Positions 13,607 through 25,676 are shown, counted from the first letter of the stretch. The stretch is 64,000 bases of DNA from Impatiens glandulifera (GCF_907164915.1 NC_061868.1:47553689-47617688), one strand, 5' to 3'. The notes: generated from the sequence alone by a model not told the origin. Translations and numbers: made by a program.

Positions 13607-14031
13607 TTAGGAAATTTGAGAAATGAGCATAATAATAATAATGACCCGTATTTTGGGAAATGATCCGTTCTAATAATTTGCAAAAATATCTTATAGTTAT
13701 GTACAAACTACAAAAGTCCAAAATACATTCGCAGTCACGTGAAGCAGTCACGTGAAGCAGTCACGTAAAACATGTATATAATTCGCGTAACGCGAAGAGA
13801 TAAATGTAAAATGTCCAGAATACCTTTAAAATATTCTATAATAAATATTAAGGGTATTCTGGACATTTCATCTCTTCGCGTCACACAAATACATGTTTTG
13901 TTGTTTCGTTTAATGCGAAAGATATTTTGGACTTTGTACCTATTTGTCATTTTTATAAACTTTATAAGGTTTTTGGATATTTCTCAAAATATGATGATTA
14001 TTATTATTATACTCGTTATATCAAATTCCAC
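13607..14031. mobile_element. Fold-back/MITE-like element with long inverted arms
   Basis: Two arms of roughly 200 bp are near-reverse complements. Left gaaatttgagaaatgagcat with (aat)n matches the right end on the other strand; inner pairs are agtccaaaatacattcgc with gcgaaagatattttggact, and tgtccagaatacctt with aagggtattctggaca. Arms this long are typical of Mutator-like or fold-back elements. No exact target-site duplication was identified. The left arm carries an extra 13-bp tandem repeat with CACGTG cores. The element lies 0.4-0.85 kb upstream of the SH3P1-like start codon. Confidence 0.6.
13731..13766 (+). repeat. 13-bp tandem repeat with ACGT (G-box) cores
   Basis: The unit gcagtcacgtgaa is repeated about 2.7 times. 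Two copies contain a full CACGTG G-box and the third CACGTA. The matching place in the right arm of the host element has only one non-repeated stretch, so the expansion happened after insertion. Confidence 0.75.
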
Positions 14032-15168
14032 TTATAGTTTTTATTTTTATTTAAAATATTTTTATTAAAAAAAAGTATATTATTAATAAAAACTTAATAT
14101 AAATATACAAGTTTTCAAAGTATTCATAAAAATATTATTAATAAACAACACCACTTGGAAGGGGTAAAACTGGACTAAAAAAATAACATTATCCGATTTT
14201 GGTAAAAGAGCTGAAACTTTTGAAAAGGGGACTTGGGAATATATGTAAAGTTTCTTTTATGTATTTCAATAAGAAGATGCATAAATATTATTAATAAAAA
14301 TAATGAATTGAAATATACATTTTTAATTAAATTATTTTTTATAATAATATAATTTATTATCTTTGAATAATCAGTTGTTTTATTTGAATTTATAAAATAA
14401 AATATTTATAATGTATTATTTTAAAAATTTTAATAAATTTATATATTATTTAAAAAATTTTAAAATATTTTAAAATTAATAAAAAAATTCTAAAAAAAAT
14501 TGACTTAGAATTTAAAAATGGTTCGAGTTTCGTTAAGAGATTGTCGACTGTCCGTACCAAAAAATATCGTTTGTCGTTAGTACGGAGCTGGGTTTAATGA
14601 ATTTGGATGTGTCCCAAAAGTTTATCTCATAGAAGAGAAAGAAAAAATTGAATATTAAAATAAAATGTTATATATATAATTTTTTAAGGTTCAGAGTTTA
14701 AGGTTTAAGATTTAAGGTTTAGAATTTAAGGTTTATGTCATATATATTATTTTTTATTTGTCTCATTTATCAAAACAGCATCGTTTTGATCTCTGAAACA
14801 ACAAGTGGGACAATCTCTTGGGACAGCAGATCCTCATTCGGGCTTAATTCTACAAAAAAAAAAAAAAAAAAAAAAAAAATTATCCATAAAAAAGTTATTT
14901 GACTCATTATTTTTTTAATTTAATTCATTGTGTGTCTATCAAATTATAAGAAAAATATAAAATTCTTGCGAATATATTTTTTTAGAGTCTCGTAAAAATA
15001 TCCGTTTAAAGACTCGTTTATAGGTTCGTAAACATGTTCGTTTATAGACAAGTTAAAACTTTGTTTAATATTTATTAAATATATTGTTGAGGTGAGAAAA
15101 CTTTAATATTTGGACTTTTTATTGGCCATTCCAATTCTATATGGGTTAGAATTCTATAATTTTAGAAT

Positions 15169-15199
<31 letters not shown>

Positions 15200-15469
15200 T
15201 GATTCTATATATATTAGAATTTGTTTTTATTTTATTTTATTTTGTGGAGTCTTTGTCTTGAAAACATCGCTTTCAGTCCAATTATGTATTTGTTAGGATT
15301 TTATCATTTCGAGAGACCAAATATTATATAAACTAATGTCATAATCAAATAGATGTAATATTTATTATTATCTCTTTAATAATATTATATTTTCTGGATA
15401 AATGTAGTCAAATTTTATCTTAGTGAACCTGTTAAAATTGTGTTTTTTTTATTGTTTTAGGTTCGAGTT
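14032..15469. other. intergenic, A+T-rich with an A27 run
   Basis: No coding signal. Degenerate repeats of the type tttaaggtttaga occur at about 14686-14735. Around 14600-14850 there are opposed gtcccaa motifs, followed by an A27 run at 14853-14879 that could be a retroposon tail. A (TA)n lies at 15171-15190. Confidence 0.4.
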
Positions 15470-15594
15470 AGAGGAGAGTCGATGTGGATGAGCTCCATGA
15501 GCTCCGCCTCGAAACCTCCGGCGCCGAAGAGGGCATAATTGGTTTATGAGATATAGAGGATCGCCACCATTAAAGCGATAGCTTGAGTAGCCAT
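15470..15594 (-). pseudogene. 5' fragment of a CDR1-like aspartyl protease
   Basis: On the minus strand this copies the first about 40 codons of the protease gene at 21240-22562: MATQAIALMVAIL..., then NYALFGAGGFE and LIHIDSPL. Similarity continues about 50 bp upstream of the start into the leader. It has an in-frame TAA where the full gene has AAA (Lys), and an extra direct repeat of gagctc. Nothing downstream of the fragment matches the rest of the protease. It is a dead partial duplicate; direct duplication and transposon capture are both possible. Confidence 0.8.
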
Positions 15595-15654
15595 TTTTAA
15601 TTTTTTTGATAAATTTTTTTGATAGAGAAGAAGAAATATATGTCAATTATATTG

Positions 15655-17530
15655 ACTACTTGGGAAGTATGTCATGGAATAATTTTGTTTGTAAAGCAAG
15701 AAGAGAATATGACACTACTCCTAATTATTTTCCAATTTAATTAATTATTTGATTCTCTTATTCCAAATATAGTCAAAATTTACATTCATCCATCATTTCT
15801 CATTGTTTTCAATCCCATTCTAAATTTTATTTAAAACTCTAATTTCTTAATCAGTTTAGTATGGAAGTATCATTGTTTCCATTGCTGTGTATTTAGTCGA
15901 ACCAGTGTCGACCCTAAGGTAAGACCAATTAAGCGGTCGCTTATGACACCTCTCACGTTACCAATCAGAAAAATAAAAACTGATAACACTTTTCTTAAGT
16001 CTGTTAAGACAATAACCTACATTCTCCAGTTAAAATGCTTATCAAGCACAAATTGTTTCATAGACCATAAGTTTAATCCTAAATCGTCATAGTATAGGTA
16101 AGCAAATGGGTAAAATTGATCCGTTTTGTTCGAATTTTTACTATTTAATAAGGATTAATATATGTATTGAATTGAATATGATTTGGACAATCCAAACTAA
16201 AAAAATATTTATATATTTTTTTAGGTGAAGTGTAACATGAAATTATTCAATAATACATTAATTTATTCATTTATTTTATTTATATTTAATTAAAAATAAA
16301 TAAGTGAATTAAGTATATTATATATTTTAATTCAAACTATTTTAGATTAATTAGATTATTTAATTAAATTCAATCATAATTAAACTAAATGTAAATTTAA
16401 TTTAATTCGAATTTAATCAAAACCTAAATAGTTAATTAAATGACTAATCTGTCAAATGCTCTAAGATAATTCAATTTAATATTTTTTTTATTTAATTATT
16501 TAATTATTATTTATTTTATTATTTAATATTTATTATGTTTAATTATAAAAAAGTATTATTAAAATTTTAATGTTATGAATAATTTTGTTTAATTAAATAG
16601 TATTTTTAATTTTTTCTAAAATTTTTAATTAGTTACTTTTGAATCTTTTAATTAACTAATTAAAAAATTAAAATCTGAAAAAAAAAATTGAATAATTAAT
16701 GCAAAAATAAGTTAAAAATATATTATATAAATTTTAAGAAAAAGAAATTAAAATTTATACTTTTATTTAAATTGTTTGAATAATTATAATTTAATCGGAT
16801 CCAAGCTCAATCAAATTGAATTTCGGATTAATTCATTCCATGCTTGTACAAACCAATTCCTTGCAACTCTACATACCCTTTGCAGATATATCAAACCAAC
16901 TAAACTTCAATGGATCCGTAAATAACTCTCCTGTCAACGTTCAGGCTAGTTATGAGGATTGGGGTGCCTTAGCAGAAATAAAATAAAATAAAATAATTAT
17001 TTTTATAATTAAGTTTAACAAAAATAACATAGTTTAGTACAGTAATTGAGCAGTGTTACCAATTTGATCTCCATGAGAATTGAGAGGTTAAGAGCTCCAA
17101 CGTGAAACATCTGGCCTTCCAGAGGCGGACGAGATAGGCAAATGAGATTGGACGGATGATTACTAATAACAACACATAGCGTAGCATGAGAATTGATTGG
17201 ATTGTCATTTCGGAAAGAGCAGATCTGGATTAATAACCGGTTTTATTTGATTGTTTGAGAGGTTCTAAGTTCGAGCACGTTTAGTTAAATAGTTTAAGTT
17301 TGTTTGTGAATTATGTGTTAATCATTTTTGTCATATTTTTCTTATATAGCTTTAATCCTTTTAACTATTAATTTTGTTTGGTTGATAGTATTTTTTTAAC
17401 AAAGTGCATACTTAAACTAAATGAGACAACCAATAATTATACTCTTTTAATGAATGAATATATCTTGTGATTTTAATCGAATTCATTCATGATTTTTTCA
17501 ATTTATAAATTACTTTTACCACTTGAGCTA
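15655..17530. other. repeat-rich intergenic DNA
   Basis: No gene seen. Approximately 16090-16850 is A+T-rich with ends tataggtaagcaaatgggta and, on the other strand, tgtacaagcatggaatgaat, which look like diverged terminal inverted repeats. The same kind of ends bound a segment at about 28990-29575, so the two may be one MITE family. At 17242-17262 a box B-like gttctaagttcgagc may be a SINE remnant. Confidence 0.35.
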
Positions 17531-17538
17531 CCTTAGTG

Positions 17539-17932
17539 TATGGTTGTAAATGAGTCAAGTCGAGCATAACTCGATTAAGTATTTATTAGCTCGACTCAAC
17601 TCGAGTTCGACTCAATTATTTATCTACAATCTTGACTCGACTGGAAGAATTTGAATAAAATTAAATTTTCAAATATTTGTGTTGAAAAATATTTATTTTA
17701 AATTTTAGGTTTTTTAGGAAATATAAATTTTAGGTTTTAATATTAAAATAAATTTAAAATATATTATTAATTATCAGACTCGAAAAACTCAACAAGTATT
17801 CGAGCAAGTATTTATATGAGCTTAAACTCGACTCGAATACTAAACGAGCCGGATCGAGCTCGACTCAAATTTGGTCAAACTCAAATCGTATTTTGACCGA
17901 GCGACTCGTCAGCTTGACTCATTTGAAGCTCT
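17539..17932. mobile_element. hAT-like non-autonomous element, 394 bp
   Basis: Flanked by a perfect 8-bp duplication ccttagtg (17531-17538 and 17933-17940), the size made by hAT transposases. Terminal inverted repeats are imperfect: tatggttgtaaatgagtcaa on the left and, read on the other strand, agagcttcaaatgagtcaag on the right. The interior is rich in ctcgactcgagc motifs and has no reading frame. Confidence 0.8.
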
Positions 17933-17940
17933 CCTTAGTG

Positions 17941-18728
17941 AGTTAATTTAACTTTGTGATTTTTATAATCTGATTTAAAATTAACAATTCCCATATTGAA
18001 CCTTTTTTTAAAATTTATTTCAAAAAAGAGTTTAAGATTGATAAAAAAACAAAGTTTGAGGACTTAAATACAAAAATAACTTAGGGACTAATTACTTATG
18101 TTTTCTATGCATTTTACAAAACCTTACAAAATCATAAAACTTCCATTGAAGAACAACTAAAATCTTATAGTAATTGTCACATTTCAAACATCTTAGCATA
18201 TTTGAATGTGGCATATATACCAATGGCTTCATTGTCTAATTTTTATGTTTTGCTTTTTCTAAGATTGTTGGACAATTGCATTATTTTATATTTTTTTATT
18301 TTCTAATAGAAGAAGTTAACCCAATTATTTATGTAACTTAAAACGTTTTAAATAAGAATTAAACTAGTAATTTCTTAACTATTAAATGTAAATTCTTGTC
18401 AATTGAGTTATCCAAATAAGTTTGTATTATTATATGTTATTTTTATGGGTGAGTCGGTACGGTATATCGTAAATATTTTTCATACATTATACCTTATCGA
18501 AAGTTTTGGTATAAAAAAATCCATGCATTTAACTTAACTTGATTTTGATATAGTATCGATATTATACATTTGATAACGAAAAAATTAAAAATTAATTAAA
18601 CAAAAAACTAATTTAGTATGGTTGTTATATAAATGTTAAACAAAATAAAAAATTAGAGATGTGATAGAGGAGGGAAATTGGGGGAGGAAATGAGATAATG
18701 AAATATGCGTCGTCACGCGTCGTCACCC
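17941..18728. other. A+T-rich spacer between two hAT-like elements
   Basis: No gene or clear repeat seen. It ends with a short run of cgtcac repeats at about 18709-18736, into which the next element is inserted. Confidence 0.4.
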
Positions 18729-18736
18729 GTCGTCAC

Positions 18737-19593
18737 TAGGGGTGTAAATGAGTCAAGTTGAGCCGAGTATCATACTACTCGAAATCGACTCAAATTGTAA
18801 ATACTCGAACTCGACCAAGTACCAAAATGTATACTCGAACTTGGCTCGATTACAATTCGAGCTACTCTAACTCAAAAATTAATTTTTTTAATTAAAATTA
18901 TATTTTACAACTAAAAAATATCTCAAACATAATATAATATATATTTCACCGACTACGCATATATAATTACAATATTATTTAAGAATAGAAAATATAAATA
19001 TCATCACATAATTTAAAGATAATCATTCAATTATAAACATCTCATTTAGAAATTACAAACGAAATGTTTATCACAAATATTAAAAGTTTGGCAATATGAT
19101 GCACTAGTCATATAGTGATTTTCAAATTTTACAAGATTCGAAATATGAAACAGTGAAGTGCTGAAGATAATAAAAAAATTGTTCGTTAATAATATAATTC
19201 AAAAAATAAATATTTTAAAGTTTTTTTTTTTATGAAGAAAGAATATAAAGAATGGAGAAAAGAGAAGAAATAAGGATGTTTCACCGTTTATAAATGAAAA
19301 GAGAAGAGAGATAGAAATATTTAACGATTTGAGATTTGAGAGAGGGAAGAGAAGAGAAGAGATAAATGAGTTTGATTGTTGGAAATGGAAGGTTATAAAA
19401 GGAGAAAAGAAAGATGAGTTTGATTGTTTGATAATGAAAGGAGGTGAGATATCTGAGAATGAGAATGAAAGTCATAAGGAAATTAATTTTATATATATAT
19501 AATATATAACAAGCTATTCAGACAATAAATATAAAGTTCGAACTCAATTACTCACTAGCTATTTACGAACCGCTTAACTCGTTTACCTTCTTA
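18737..19593. mobile_element. hAT-like non-autonomous element, 857 bp
   Basis: Left end taggggtgtaaatgagtcaa matches the right end read on the other strand, taagaaggtaaacgagttaa. Flanks are gtcgtcac (18729-18736) and gtcgtcat (19594-19601), a 7/8 match at the 8-bp size expected of hAT. It shares terminal sequence with the 394-bp element nearby. The interior has an imperfect purine-rich stretch (about 19250-19450) and no convincing coding sequence. Confidence 0.7.
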
Positions 19594-19601
19594 GTCGTCA
19601 T

Positions 19602-21239
19602 ATTAACTGAAAAAAAATGTGAAGAAGTGAGAGAAATCTTTTAAACTTTTAGACTGATAAAATTCTTTTTTCTAAATTTCTTCTCACTCTCATTTCTCTT
19701 AAAATTAAAAATCATGCATCAAATTTATTTGAAAAATAAAATAAATCTATTAAATTTAGAATGACATAATCAATATATTAAGATATTGATATATATGTTA
19801 AAAAATGAAATAAAATTACTATGATGGATTATTCACTAATGACCATCTAATCTTGTTTAAAATTTTATAATAAGGGCAAATCTTATTTCTGAAATAAAAA
19901 TCAAAAGATTATAATTTATAATTTAATTAATTATTGTTTATTTTTTTTAATTATTATATATAATATATTTTAATTTATAAATATTATTCGATATATACTT
20001 ATATAACGAAATTTTGAAAACCTAAACATTTAGTAATATATTTATTGTACCAATAATTTTGGTATTGCTATTATACCTTATATTTTTTGGATATAACAAA
20101 AATCGATATTTCTTATATTTTGTGGTACAATATTTTTAATATATCGATAATATTAATAATTTTCACATCCCTAATTATTTCTATTAGTTCCTATTCTTAC
20201 CCAATATCTTATTTCATTTTAATCTTAAAATAATATAAATATATTGCTATAATAACTTAACTAATTTTTAGTCTGCTATATTGAATTAATTGTAATTCTT
20301 TCAATAATTCAAAATCCTAAACAATCTCAAAATTTATAATCCAAACAGCCTTCTAATAACTTTGGAATACACAAAAACTGAAATGATAGAGTGATTTCTT
20401 TAATATTTAGGTAAATTACAAACATCTGAAAAAGTAAGCTGGTCAATTATTTTATTGTCTTTCATTGCTTTTCTATAAATTCAAATTTCCAACATTATCA
20501 TTTTTGTAAAATAATAGTTTTTTATTGTACATGTAATGAATTTTGTAAAAGTAGTAGATTAAATATCTTTGACAAAGTGTACAATAAAACCGTTTCTTCC
20601 TTTAAAAATTAATATTTAATATTATTATATATATTTTAACAAGGTTTCACAATAATAACTTATTTTCACCTATTTTTACCTTTTTTTTAAGTGATAATTA
20701 AATTTAGAAAAAAACTGATACATATTATAAATTTCATAAAAATAATGTTTTTTTTAGGATGGCATCATATCTTATAAATTGAATTAATTACCTAAAAGGA
20801 TCACGATGGATAAATGAATAAAAAATGATACATTAAGGTCGAAATTATAAAATTTCACTTGATTTTGTATTTTTATGATAAATGAGTGACTATGATTTGA
20901 AACTTACTTTGGAACATTATTAACATTGTGTGAGTGATGTCTGATTCAATTGGTCGTTTAAAAAGAAACCGTGATCACGATTATCTTTCTTTACTACTAA
21001 TATTTTTTTTTGTCGTGATGCATAAACTATTATTTTTCATATCATATTGCACGATTTTTTTTAGAAAAATAAAATAATAAATTGAATTAATTACCCAAAA
21101 TATTACGTTATATCAATACATTATTTCCCTCCAATATATGAATACATTTCATTTATATATAAAATTGATAACTTAATTTATTTTGAAGATGTATTATTTG
21201 TTTTCAAATAGCCATTAATTCAAATAATAAGGCTAGAAA
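19602..21239. other. intergenic, A+T-rich
   Basis: No coding signal on either strand. Scattered (ta)n and poly-T runs only. The proximal part is the 3' flank of the minus-strand aspartyl protease. Confidence 0.5.
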
Positions 21240-22562
21240 TTAGTACTTATTGCATCCATGTTTAAAAGATAAAAGTTTTTTTTCAATATCATAACCAACA
21301 TGCATATTTTGTTGCCAAATATTCCCATAGATGGCAATAGACTTAGCCGGTAGCGCAGCGAGGCACACCACACCTTCACCCGAAGGAATAAATGTGTTCT
21401 TCGACGACAAAACCAACTCCGACCCACCCCCTAAGTGGACCTTGATACTCGGGATTTCCACTTTAGACTTATAACAAAGCTTCAAACTATCCAATGGATC
21501 TCTAACCGGCTTTGCCTGAATTGCTTTCCTATAACTTCGCTCTATTTCTTCGTAAACCTCTTTGGGCAAGTAGGTTAAAGTCGTACCCGAATCGATTATG
21601 ATGTTACCTTCCATTTCACTTTCTTGCATTTCAATATCACTTTCTTGCATTTTGATATTTTTTCCATTTGCACCCGTGAAACCCTTTATGTTGAAGTAGT
21701 AATATGTGTAGGGTTCCATTGGTATAATCGGCGTAGTTACAACTTCGGGACCCGACATAATTGCTTTGTCACCGAAACTTATCTTACTCGGGCTTAGATT
21801 GTCTCCAAATGCGGACGGTAGGCAATAAGAGAACCGACCCCCGATGGATTTCCCCATTTGCTTGATCAATGAATTTGGCCCGGTTCCTAACCCGACTATA
21901 CCCGATCCAGGAAACACCCCTTGTAGGTCATGTCCACAACCGAAAGTTATTCCATCTAGCTTATTCGATCCGAGTCCTATCGTTTCACTGACCATATTTC
22001 CTTTCGTGATTGACCCGTCTCCGTAGGCGGCGTAGAATAGGCACGAGTCTTTGACACTCGATGAACCACCGGCGTCTTTATTAAGGCGTGATGCACATTG
22101 GGTGCCTTGAGTTTTACAAGTTGTGGAGTTGCAATTAATGATTCGATAAGAAGAGGATTTAACCGGATTATAGTTATGTCGGCTTGTGGATGAACAATTG
22201 GTGCAGGGCAAACATTTTGCCCATATAATGTCACTTCCGGTGTCGAGAATTGGGTATATGGTGACCGGCGGGGTACCCACTTGGATCTTCATCAAGAACT
22301 CGTAATGGTAATACATGAGACGCGATCTGAATTGGGAGTGGCTTCCAGATATGGACTCGCTAATGAGGTTCCGTCGTGAGACCGTGCGGTTTAGAGCTGC
22401 TTTCAGGCGGTCGTCATCGGTGGCGGATGGGTCGTAGGTCGGAGATAGAGGAGAGTCACGGTGGATGAGCTCCGTCTCGAAACCACCGGCGCCGGCGAGG
22501 GCATAATTGGTTTTCGAGATACAAAGGATCGCCACTATCAAAGCAATCACTTGAGTAGCCAT
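21240..22562 (-). CDS. CDR1-like (nucellin/atypical) aspartyl protease
   Basis: Secreted pepsin-type protease of the A1B plant group; CDR1 itself acts in the apoplast in disease resistance. Intronless, 440 residues from the chosen Met. I chose MATQVIALIV over an upstream in-frame ATG at 22619 because it opens a clean signal peptide (to about residue 23) and the partial duplicate at 15.5 kb is conserved from the same point. Pro-region with LIHRDSPLSP, then catalytic DTGS at about 107-110 (ILDTGSDIIWAKC) and the second Asp in IIDSGTTLTYLP. There are many Cys, as in the nucellin-like cysteine-rich insert, and no plant-specific saposin-like insert. A small internal duplication encodes MQESDIEMQESEM. 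No lesion is seen. It is a tandem neighbour of the damaged copy at 23165-24528. The substrate is unknown. Confidence 0.9.
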   Translation of the reverse strand: MATQVIALIVAILCISKTNYALAGAGGFETELIHRDSPLSPTYDPSATDDDRLKAALNRTVSRRNLISESISGSHSQFRSRLMYYHYEFLMKIQVGTPPVTIYPILDTGSDIIWAKCLPCTNCSSTSRHNYNPVKSSSYRIINCNSTTCKTQGTQCASRLNKDAGGSSSVKDSCLFYAAYGDGSITKGNMVSETIGLGSNKLDGITFGCGHDLQGVFPGSGIVGLGTGPNSLIKQMGKSIGGRFSYCLPSAFGDNLSPSKISFGDKAIMSGPEVVTTPIIPMEPYTYYYFNIKGFTGANGKNIKMQESDIEMQESEMEGNIIIDSGTTLTYLPKEVYEEIERSYRKAIQAKPVRDPLDSLKLCYKSKVEIPSIKVHLGGGSELVLSSKNTFIPSGEGVVCLAALPAKSIAIYGNIWQQNMHVGYDIEKKLLSFKHGCNKY

Positions 22563-22619
22563 TTTTATTTTTCTCATAGAGAAGAGAAATATAATGTGAA
22601 TTATATAACTCTTGATCAT

Positions 22620-23164
22620 ATAAATAAATTTTGAAAAGATTTGAGCATTTAATAACGTTCTATTGGATGTTTATATAATTATGATTTTATTTTATTTTAT
22701 ACTTTTAAAAACATATAATTTTTTTTGTGATTTGCTGAATCTATTTTTATTTTTTAAATAAAATTTATTAAAGTTTACAATAAACTTTAAAAATATATAT
22801 CTATCAAAATTTACATGAAAATATATATATATTTTTTTTAATGAAAATTATATGTCTACTCAAAATGATGTTGTGTAAATCTACATAATGTGCATGTAAT
22901 CCATGAAGATTGCTAAAATCAAATTAATTCATATTGGTTTCATATTTATATAATTAATGTCTAGATAACTTATTAGCTGGATTGTTTTGATTCTAGAAAT
23001 CATATAAATTAATTAACTTCCTTTATTCCTTGGGATTGTGTAATTTGAAATATTTCAAATATATTAAACTTGTAAATAAATAATAAATTGTGAAAATCTT
23101 AATATTTTAAAGAATAACATAGAGATAAAAATTAAAACTCAAATTAAATGGATTTTATTTAAGA
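22620..23164. promoter_or_regulatory. spacer holding the protease promoter
   Basis: A+T-rich DNA between the two proteases; it includes the upstream region of the intact gene. TATA-like sequences occur close to the start on the minus strand (tttatatga near 22620). Nothing else recognised. Confidence 0.35.
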
Positions 23165-24528
23165 TTAATATTTAGTACAATCAGTAGGCTTAAAAAAAAT
23201 TCTATTTTTAATTAAATCATAACCCACTAACATATTTACTTGTAATGAATTCCCAAAAATAGCGATCCCTCCTTCGTATACCGGAAATATGTTAAGGCAA
23301 ATCAAATCATGAACCTTAACAAAGAATCTTTTAGGCCGCACCACCACATCGCCGCCGCCGGAAAAATGAAAAGTGATCGGAGAAAACTTTTTATAGCTGA
23401 AATTGTTTTTGAAACATAAATTGAATCCCCCCTGAGATGGATCATCAATCCGTTTCAAATTCCTTGCATTCTTTATTATATCTCGTTCTAATTTCTCGTA
23501 AATTCCATTCGGCAAATGGGTATAAGTCGCGCCGGAATCGATTATAATATTAGCTCCCTCGCCGGCGCCGGAACTACGCGGTTGGATTGATTTTGACGAA
23601 TTACCGACCGTCACGTCTTCTAAGGTGAGGGTGTAGTGATAGTTAGTTCCGACCGAGAAAGGGGTCGAGACGACGCCTGGTTTGTCGTCGGAGAATGAAT
23701 TCTCTCCAAATTTGATCTTACCCATGTTGGTTGTCTCCGTCGCCGTGGTCGTCCGATGATGATGTTTGGCAAAGCAATGAGCGAATCTTCCATTAGTTAG
23801 ATTCTGCAACTGTTTGACAAGAGAAAGTGAATTAGCACCTAATCCAAGTATTCCAGATGCCGTCGACCAAAAAGGGCCGCCATTATCATGCCCACATCCG
23901 AAATTAATCCCGGGTATATCGCCGGAGCCGATTGAAAAAGTATCAGTGACGAGATCTCCGGTGGAAAAACCGCCGCCGCCGTAGAACGTTCCGAATTGGC
24001 ATTTATGGATATACCCAAATCGACTAAATTCACAAGGAAAATAAAAGGAAGAGTAATTGCTTGTTGAAGTGCATATTGGTGATGTACAAGAGATTGTTTT
24101 GTAAGTTGAGGAATTAATGGAGTTAAAGACTAGACGTTTACGGGATTGATCGCAACCTGTACACGGCGAACATTGCGTCCAAATAAGGCTGCTTCCGGTA
24201 TCGACGTCAAGGTAAAGGTCGAATGGTGGTGTTCCTATTGAGATCTTGACAAGATAAGCTCCACCCACATCGTATAAATTCTGGCCTGTTGTAGAATTGA
24301 TGGAGCGATTGAAATGGGTTTGTCGAGCGATTGAGCGATTGAGCGATTTAGGGCGGCGAAAATGCGATCCTCGTGAGTTGCGGATGGGTTGTAGTAGGGA
24401 GAGAGAGAAGAGTAGTCGCGGTGGATTAGATTCGCCGTGAAAAGCTCGCCGTCGCCGCCGTGGACGGTGGCTTGAGTGATGATGATGAATACTTGTAAAG
24501 CTATTATGACGATGATGATGGCTGCCAT
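23165..24528 (-). pseudogene. CDR1-like aspartyl protease disrupted by an 8-bp repeat expansion
   Basis: Second intronless protease of the same group. The N-terminus, from 24528, reads MAAIIIVIIALQVFIII (signal peptide) followed by NLIHRDYSSLSP and HEDRIFAALNRSIA. The mature part is in another frame from about 24330 down to 23165: GGAYLVKISIGTPP, DVDTGSSLIW and IIDSGATYTHLP, so both catalytic Asp sites are intact. The switch lies in three perfect copies of GAGCGATT (24325-24348). The locus is 1364 nt; taking away one 8-bp copy leaves 1356 nt, exactly 452 codons, and joins the two frames with normal family spacing. As read, translation leaves frame before the protease domain, so it should be inactive. 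It could also be a sequence error or a segregating allele. Confidence 0.87.
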
Positions 24529-25239
24529 TTTAGTTAGCTGGCAGAATTAGAGTAAGAAAAGTGGAGATTAATTTTGATTATGAAAAGCAATAAGTAGAAG
24601 AGAGGGAAAATAATACAAAAAAAAATTGTCCTTAAATATTATTTAATGACTTGTAAGGTTTTGGAAACTCAAATTTTTTTGTTAAAAAATTACCAATCTA
24701 TTTTGGCAAAAAAATCTTTATTAAAATTTTTTAGTATGATATAAAAATTACTATTTTTTTGTCATGTATTTTTAATTATTATTATTTTTTTATCTAATTA
24801 AACTATACTTTTTTTATATTAACAATAACAATAATTATGATTGTGATCTAATTTTAATTTTAAAAAAGTGTTAATTTTGTGTGGATATATTAACTTGAAT
24901 GAATTATATATATAATATATATATATTATGGGCCTACCCATAAAATTTGAGTAGAGTCCATTGGGTTTGAATAGAAATAAGATATTATATTCAAGAAGTC
25001 AATTGTCAATTTTAGAAACAAATATAAAAAAAAAATTAGATTCAAATTATTTTAAAAAAAATCGTTCAAATCTAGATTCGGGTTCTAAGTATTTCCAAAC
25101 AATGTAATATATATAAAACCAGGTTTGATAATAGTTAGATACTAATATACATTCACATTTGACCTTTTTAAAATAACTAATTAAATTATTTTTATTATAT
25201 TAAAATCTTTTACATATACATATAGGTTTAATTAATTAA
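24529..25239. other. protease upstream region and A+T-rich spacer
   Basis: Promoter side of the disrupted protease. It contains (ta)n at about 24907-24928 and no coding signal. Homology to the adjacent tandem array starts at about 25240-25300. Confidence 0.4.
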
Positions 25240-25289
25240 ACTAGCATTTAGCCCGTGCATTTCCACGAGTAATAATATAAAAAATCGTG

Positions 25290-25676
25290 AAAAAAATTAC
25301 GGATAACATTTTTAATTTTATTTTTAACCGTTTTAAATTTATGGGTGGGTCAACACATAATCCGACCCAAATATCCATTTACTCAACATCATTATATATT
25401 AGTTAGTTAAAAAGTTGAACTTATATTAATATTAAAACGTCCCGCATTTATCAAATTAGGTGTTTGAATTTAATATATAAAGTCTTTGTACCCTAGTTGG
25501 TTAAAGAGTTGTACTTGTTTTTGTTAGGTTGAAAGTTCGAAACATACCTCTAGCATTTTTAATTTTATTTTTAACCGTTTTAAATTTAAAAACGGGTAAA
25601 TCCATAATCCGACCCAAGTATCCAAATTAACCACAGCTCTCGACCCGAAATCCGGACACTTTAAAAATTAAGCATC

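Noticed and set aside
14853..14879. A27 run as a processed-pseudogene tail
   Set aside because: No gene-derived sequence was recognised upstream, so its origin is undetermined.
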